64,000 bases of DNA from the NCBI RefSeq assembly GCF_040529185.1, contig NZ_CP159510.1, forward strand, positions 744,001 through 808,000. Direction: 5' to 3'. Under the pieces are notes generated by a model. That model saw only the letters and a list, made by a program, of their open reading frames with translations. It made no database searches and was not told where the DNA came from. This DNA comes from Sporolactobacillus sp. Y61. GTDB lineage: Bacteria; Bacillota; Bacilli; Bacillales; Sporolactobacillaceae. A program made the translations under genes and the position numbers. This document shows, one piece after another, positions 60,961-64,000 of this stretch. Position 1 is the stretch's first letter, and the number at the start of each line of letters is the position of its first letter.

Positions 60961-62937
60961 GTGTCAAATAAATTTAAACATCGATGGCGCAGCGACCTGC
61001 TTATTATCCTGGGTGTGCTGTGTCTTCTCTTTATCACATTCACGGCGTTCCTGAACTGGATGCTTGCTCTGGCCGGACTGGTTATTCTCGCCCTTGCCAT
61101 CACCTGGTTTATTTTTAATGAAACGCAATTTGATAAAGAACTGATTGAGTATGTTGCCGGACTCTCTTACCGACTGAAAAAAGTCGGAGGTGAGGCACTG
61201 CTGCAAATGCCGATTGGTATTATCCTGTACGATGATACAGGAGAGATCGAGTGGTGCAATCCGGAAATGGACACCATTGCCGGAAGTCATACGACGCACA
61301 TAGGTAAAGCCCTTGATGATATTTCCGGTGAGATTAATCAACTCATTTTGTCGGATAAAGACTCGGATATTCTTACGATAAGGGACAGGAAGTACAGGGT
61401 ACGGCTGAGACGGGATGACCGTCTGCTCTATTTTGCCGATATCACAGATGTTCTTGAAATTAAGAAGAATTATTATAATGAACAATCGGTTCTTGCCCTT
61501 ATTTTTCTTGATAATTATGACGAAGTGACACAGGGGCTGGAGGATCAGGTCAGGAGCACAATAAATAATGAAGCGACTTCCCTGATTAAAGCCTGGGCAC
61601 AGCATTACGGGATCTATTTGCGCCGTACTGCCTCCGACCGCTTTCTTGCGGTGATGAATGAAAAACTGTTAAAACATGTAGAAGCAGATCATTTTTCCAT
61701 TCTTGATCAGGTACGTAAAGTCACGGTACCATTAAGTCATATTCCTTTGACACTCAGTATCGGTGTCGGGGCGGGTGCGGAATCACTTGAGGAACTGGGC
61801 ACGTACAGTCAGTCGGCACTTGATCTCGGGCTGGGTCGTGGCGGTGACCAGGCCGTGATTAAAAGGCCGGACGGAAATGTGAAGTTTTATGGTGGAAAAT
61901 CTAACCCGATTGAAAAAAGGACCCGTGTCCGTGCCAGGGTCATCTCCCATGCTCTGTCCGAACTGATGCTGGAAAGCGATCAGGTGATGATTATGGGCCA
62001 TCAGGCACCGGATCTTGACGCCATCGGTTCCTGCATCGGATTGTTGAAAATTGCCCATGCCAACGGCCGGAGCGCGAAAATAGTGATGGATCGTCAGAAA
62101 AATGTCACAGGTGTTGCCCGACTGCTTGACGAAATAAAAAAGCACAAAAATCTGTGGACAAGCTTCATCTCTGCAGAGCAGGCCCATGCCGAAGTCACCA
62201 GGCGGACGCTCGTGATTGTTGCAGATACGCACAGGCCGTCGATGGTCGTCGACCGGACACTGCTTGATGATGTTCACCGGGTGGTTGGGATTGATCATCA
62301 TCGGCGCGCTGAGGAATTTGTAAAAGATCCTGTCCTGGTTTATATGGAGCCCTATGCCTCGTCGACATCGGAACTGGTGACGGAGCTGCTGGAGTATCAG
62401 TCGAATGAGCGTCCACTTGACGTCATTGAAGCGACAGCGATGCTGGGCGGTATTGCCGTTGACACGAAGAATTTCACCCTCCGCACAGGGTTTCGTACAT
62501 TTGATGCAGCCTCATATCTTCGGGCACATGGCGCAGATACAATTCTTGTTCAGAAATTTTTAAGTGACGATCTTGAGCAGTTTAACCAGCGTGCCGCACT
62601 CATCCACAGGACAAAGATCTATCGCCCGAAAGTTGCGATTGTGACTGGTGATCAGGACAAGACCTATGATCAGGTGCTGCTTGCCCAGACAGCAGATACA
62701 CTGCTGATGCTGGAAGGAATCAGGACCTCTTTTGTCATTGGTATGAGAGAGGATGGGAAAGTGGGTATCAGTGCCCGCTCGCTCGGTGATATGAATGTCC
62801 AGATCATAATGGAGAGTCTTGGGGGCGGCGGTCATTTAAATACTGCTGCGACACAGCTCGAACACGAGAGCGTCTCATCGGCGGAAGAAAAAGTGAAACA
62901 GGCGATTGACCGTTATATTGAAGGAGGTTTGTCATAA
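60961..62937 (+). CDS. gdpP: cyclic-di-AMP phosphodiesterase GdpP
   Basis: 658 residues (GTG start). Two membrane helices (about 12-55), a PAS-like domain (about 85-150), a degenerate GGDEF domain (about 170-300), DHH (about 340-490: GHQAPDLDAIGS, VADTHRPSMV, GIDHHRR) and DHHA1 with GGGGHLNTAATQ at the end. It degrades c-di-AMP. The stop TAA abuts the rplI start. Confidence 0.97.
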   Translation: MSNKFKHRWRSDLLIILGVLCLLFITFTAFLNWMLALAGLVILALAITWFIFNETQFDKELIEYVAGLSYRLKKVGGEALLQMPIGIILYDDTGEIEWCNPEMDTIAGSHTTHIGKALDDISGEINQLILSDKDSDILTIRDRKYRVRLRRDDRLLYFADITDVLEIKKNYYNEQSVLALIFLDNYDEVTQGLEDQVRSTINNEATSLIKAWAQHYGIYLRRTASDRFLAVMNEKLLKHVEADHFSILDQVRKVTVPLSHIPLTLSIGVGAGAESLEELGTYSQSALDLGLGRGGDQAVIKRPDGNVKFYGGKSNPIEKRTRVRARVISHALSELMLESDQVMIMGHQAPDLDAIGSCIGLLKIAHANGRSAKIVMDRQKNVTGVARLLDEIKKHKNLWTSFISAEQAHAEVTRRTLVIVADTHRPSMVVDRTLLDDVHRVVGIDHHRRAEEFVKDPVLVYMEPYASSTSELVTELLEYQSNERPLDVIEATAMLGGIAVDTKNFTLRTGFRTFDAASYLRAHGADTILVQKFLSDDLEQFNQRAALIHRTKIYRPKVAIVTGDQDKTYDQVLLAQTADTLLMLEGIRTSFVIGMREDGKVGISARSLGDMNVQIIMESLGGGGHLNTAATQLEHESVSSAEEKVKQAIDRYIEGGLS

Positions 62938-63381
62938 ATGAAAGTCATTTTTGTGAAAGACGTGAAAGGAAAAGGCCGTTCAGGCGAAATCAAAGAGGTC
63001 TCTGAAGGCTATGCCCGCAATTATCTGTTTCCACAGAATCTGGCTGTCGCGGCAAATAAAAGCAGCCTGAGCCAGCTTGCTGCAAGAAAGAGGAAAAAGA
63101 AACAGAATGAAGAAAAAGAACGTCAGGAAGCTGAATCATTGAAAGCAAAAATCGAAAAAGTAACCGTTGAGCTGCAGGCAAAATCAGGTGAAGGAGGCAG
63201 ATTGTTCGGCTCGATCACGAGTAAACAAATTGCCCAGGCACTGAAAAAGATGGATATCACCATTGATAAAAGAAAGATCGACCTCGCTGAGCCGATTCGT
63301 TCACTTGGATACACGGATGTTCCGCTGAAACTGCACCCGGATGTAACAGCAAAGGTTAAGGTACATGTGCAAGAACAGTAA
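62938..63381 (+). CDS. rplI: 50S ribosomal protein L9
   Basis: 147 residues. [20 protein letters not shown], then [14 protein letters not shown] are L9 signatures, followed by the long helix ([20 protein letters not shown]) and C-terminal domain ([16 protein letters not shown]). ATG follows the gdpP stop directly; the ribosome site GGAGG lies inside gdpP. Confidence 0.98.
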   Translation: MKVIFVKDVKGKGRSGEIKEVSEGYARNYLFPQNLAVAANKSSLSQLAARKRKKKQNEEKERQEAESLKAKIEKVTVELQAKSGEGGRLFGSITSKQIAQALKKMDITIDKRKIDLAEPIRSLGYTDVPLKLHPDVTAKVKVHVQEQ

Positions 63382-63450
63382 AATGTCTGAAACAATATTT
63401 TTTTCATGCTTCAAGACCTGAGAGTGGGTGCCTAAGGGAGGAGAAAGAAA

Positions 63451-64000
63451 ATGAGTGATTTATTTGCTGACCGGACTCCTCCGCACAATACGGAAGCGGA
63501 GCAGGCGGTGCTGGGTGCCATATTTCTGGAACCCGCGGCAGTCGTCACAGCTTCAGAGCTTCTCGTACCCGAGGATTTTTACCATACCGGCAATCAGCTG
63601 ATCTTTTCCGTTATGCTGAGTCTGTCTGATCGAAATGAGCCGGTTGACGTTGTCACAGTGACCAACGCTCTGCAGACGGGAAAACACCTCGAAGAAGTTG
63701 GCGGGGTCTCCTATCTTGCGGATTTGGCCGGTTCAGCGCCGACAGCAGCAAATATTGAATACTACTGTCATATTGTTGCGGAAAAATCACTGCTCCGCCG
63801 GCTGATCCGTACAGCCACACACATCGTTTCCGATGGCTATACCCGGGATGATGATGTGGAGACGATCGTTGACGATGCCGAACGGGAGATCCTTGAAGTC
63901 TCCGAACGGAAGCGGGCCGGTGAATTCCGCCCGATCAAAGATGTCCTGATCGAAACATACGATAATATCGAAGCATTGCACAGTCGTAAAGACGATGTGA
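63451..64000 (+). CDS. dnaB: replicative DNA helicase, N-terminal part (cut by window edge)
   Basis: The first 183 codons of the DnaB-type helicase (called dnaC in B. subtilis): MSDLFADRTPPHNTEAEQAV and LGAIFLEPAAV form the N-terminal collar, with EDFYHTGNQLIF, then VGGVSYLADLAGSAPTAANI, and the linker ends near EALHSRKDDV. GGGAGGAG precedes ATG. The RecA-like ATPase half lies beyond the window. It follows rplI as in B. subtilis. Confidence 0.97.
   Translation, partial: MSDLFADRTPPHNTEAEQAVLGAIFLEPAAVVTASELLVPEDFYHTGNQLIFSVMLSLSDRNEPVDVVTVTNALQTGKHLEEVGGVSYLADLAGSAPTAANIEYYCHIVAEKSLLRRLIRTATHIVSDGYTRDDDVETIVDDAEREILEVSERKRAGEFRPIKDVLIETYDNIEALHSRKDDV

Overview
The window is the replication-origin region of a low-GC Gram-positive, endospore-forming member of the Bacillales. 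From 16S rRNA to dnaB the gene order is the mirror image of the Bacillus subtilis ori region (rrn-bofA-yaaL-recR-yaaK-dnaX-scr ... tadA ... serS-pdxT-pdxS-dacA-guaB ... gyrA-gyrB-recF-yaaA-dnaN-dnaA | rpmH-rnpA-yidD-yidC-mnmE-mnmG-rsmG-noc-soj-spo0J-yyaC ... ychF ... rpsF-ssb-rpsR ... yybS-gdpP-rplI-dnaB). BofA, YyaC, Noc/Soj/Spo0J and a SpoIIIJ-type YidC point to a spore former. A Sporolactobacillaceae-like assignment fits but is only an inference from the general look of the 16S and gene content.

Layout. 1-1500: 5' two thirds of a 16S gene (minus strand) with tandem rrn promoters. 1500-35000: leftward genes running away from oriC. The conserved backbone carries inserted accessory genes: an MFS exporter, a TRAP-regulated TrpE-TrpG fusion, a uracil permease, a Bax-inhibitor-1 protein, small spore-former-type proteins, a ClpP paralogue, a HAD phosphatase, an ATP-grasp ligase, a cold-shock gene and an HD-GYP protein. 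33400-35660: oriC, split into a dnaA-dnaN part (DnaA boxes plus a DnaA-trio-like run) and a dnaA-rpmH part (a string of DnaA boxes). 35660-47200: rightward ribosome, RNase P, membrane insertion, tRNA modification and chromosome segregation genes, with two perfect parS sites and a glycine T-box in front of a single-chain GlyRS. 48400-52300: an accessory block between ychF and rpsF (CadD-type transporter, amino-acid permease, LysR regulator). 52400-55430: the rpsF-ssb-rpsR operon, in which rpsF is split by a 1.7-kb IS1380-family element with intact transposase and a 6-bp target duplication. 55480-64000: DUF420 and HD proteins, a 1.2-kb gene-poor stretch (DnaA-box cluster, transposase remnant, degenerate palindromic repeats), CheW, a cation efflux gene with a MntR-like palindrome, then yybS-gdpP-rplI-dnaB.

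Main points. (1) rpsF, encoding ribosomal protein S6, is disrupted by an IS element. (2) Thirteen NAG triplets at 5-nt spacing directly after a good promoter form a textbook TRAP-binding leader, followed by a terminator, in front of a fused anthranilate synthase. (3) Four core genes (recR, serS, gyrA, mnmE) each lack one G in a G-run; because they are core genes, sequencing error is more likely than true pseudogenisation. (4) jag and remB are missing from their usual places. (5) Candidate new regulatory sites include a MntR-like box and folded leader before the cation exporter and a DnaA-box cluster about 20 kb from oriC. No clearly new multi-gene system was found; the interest lies in these regulatory and disruption events.
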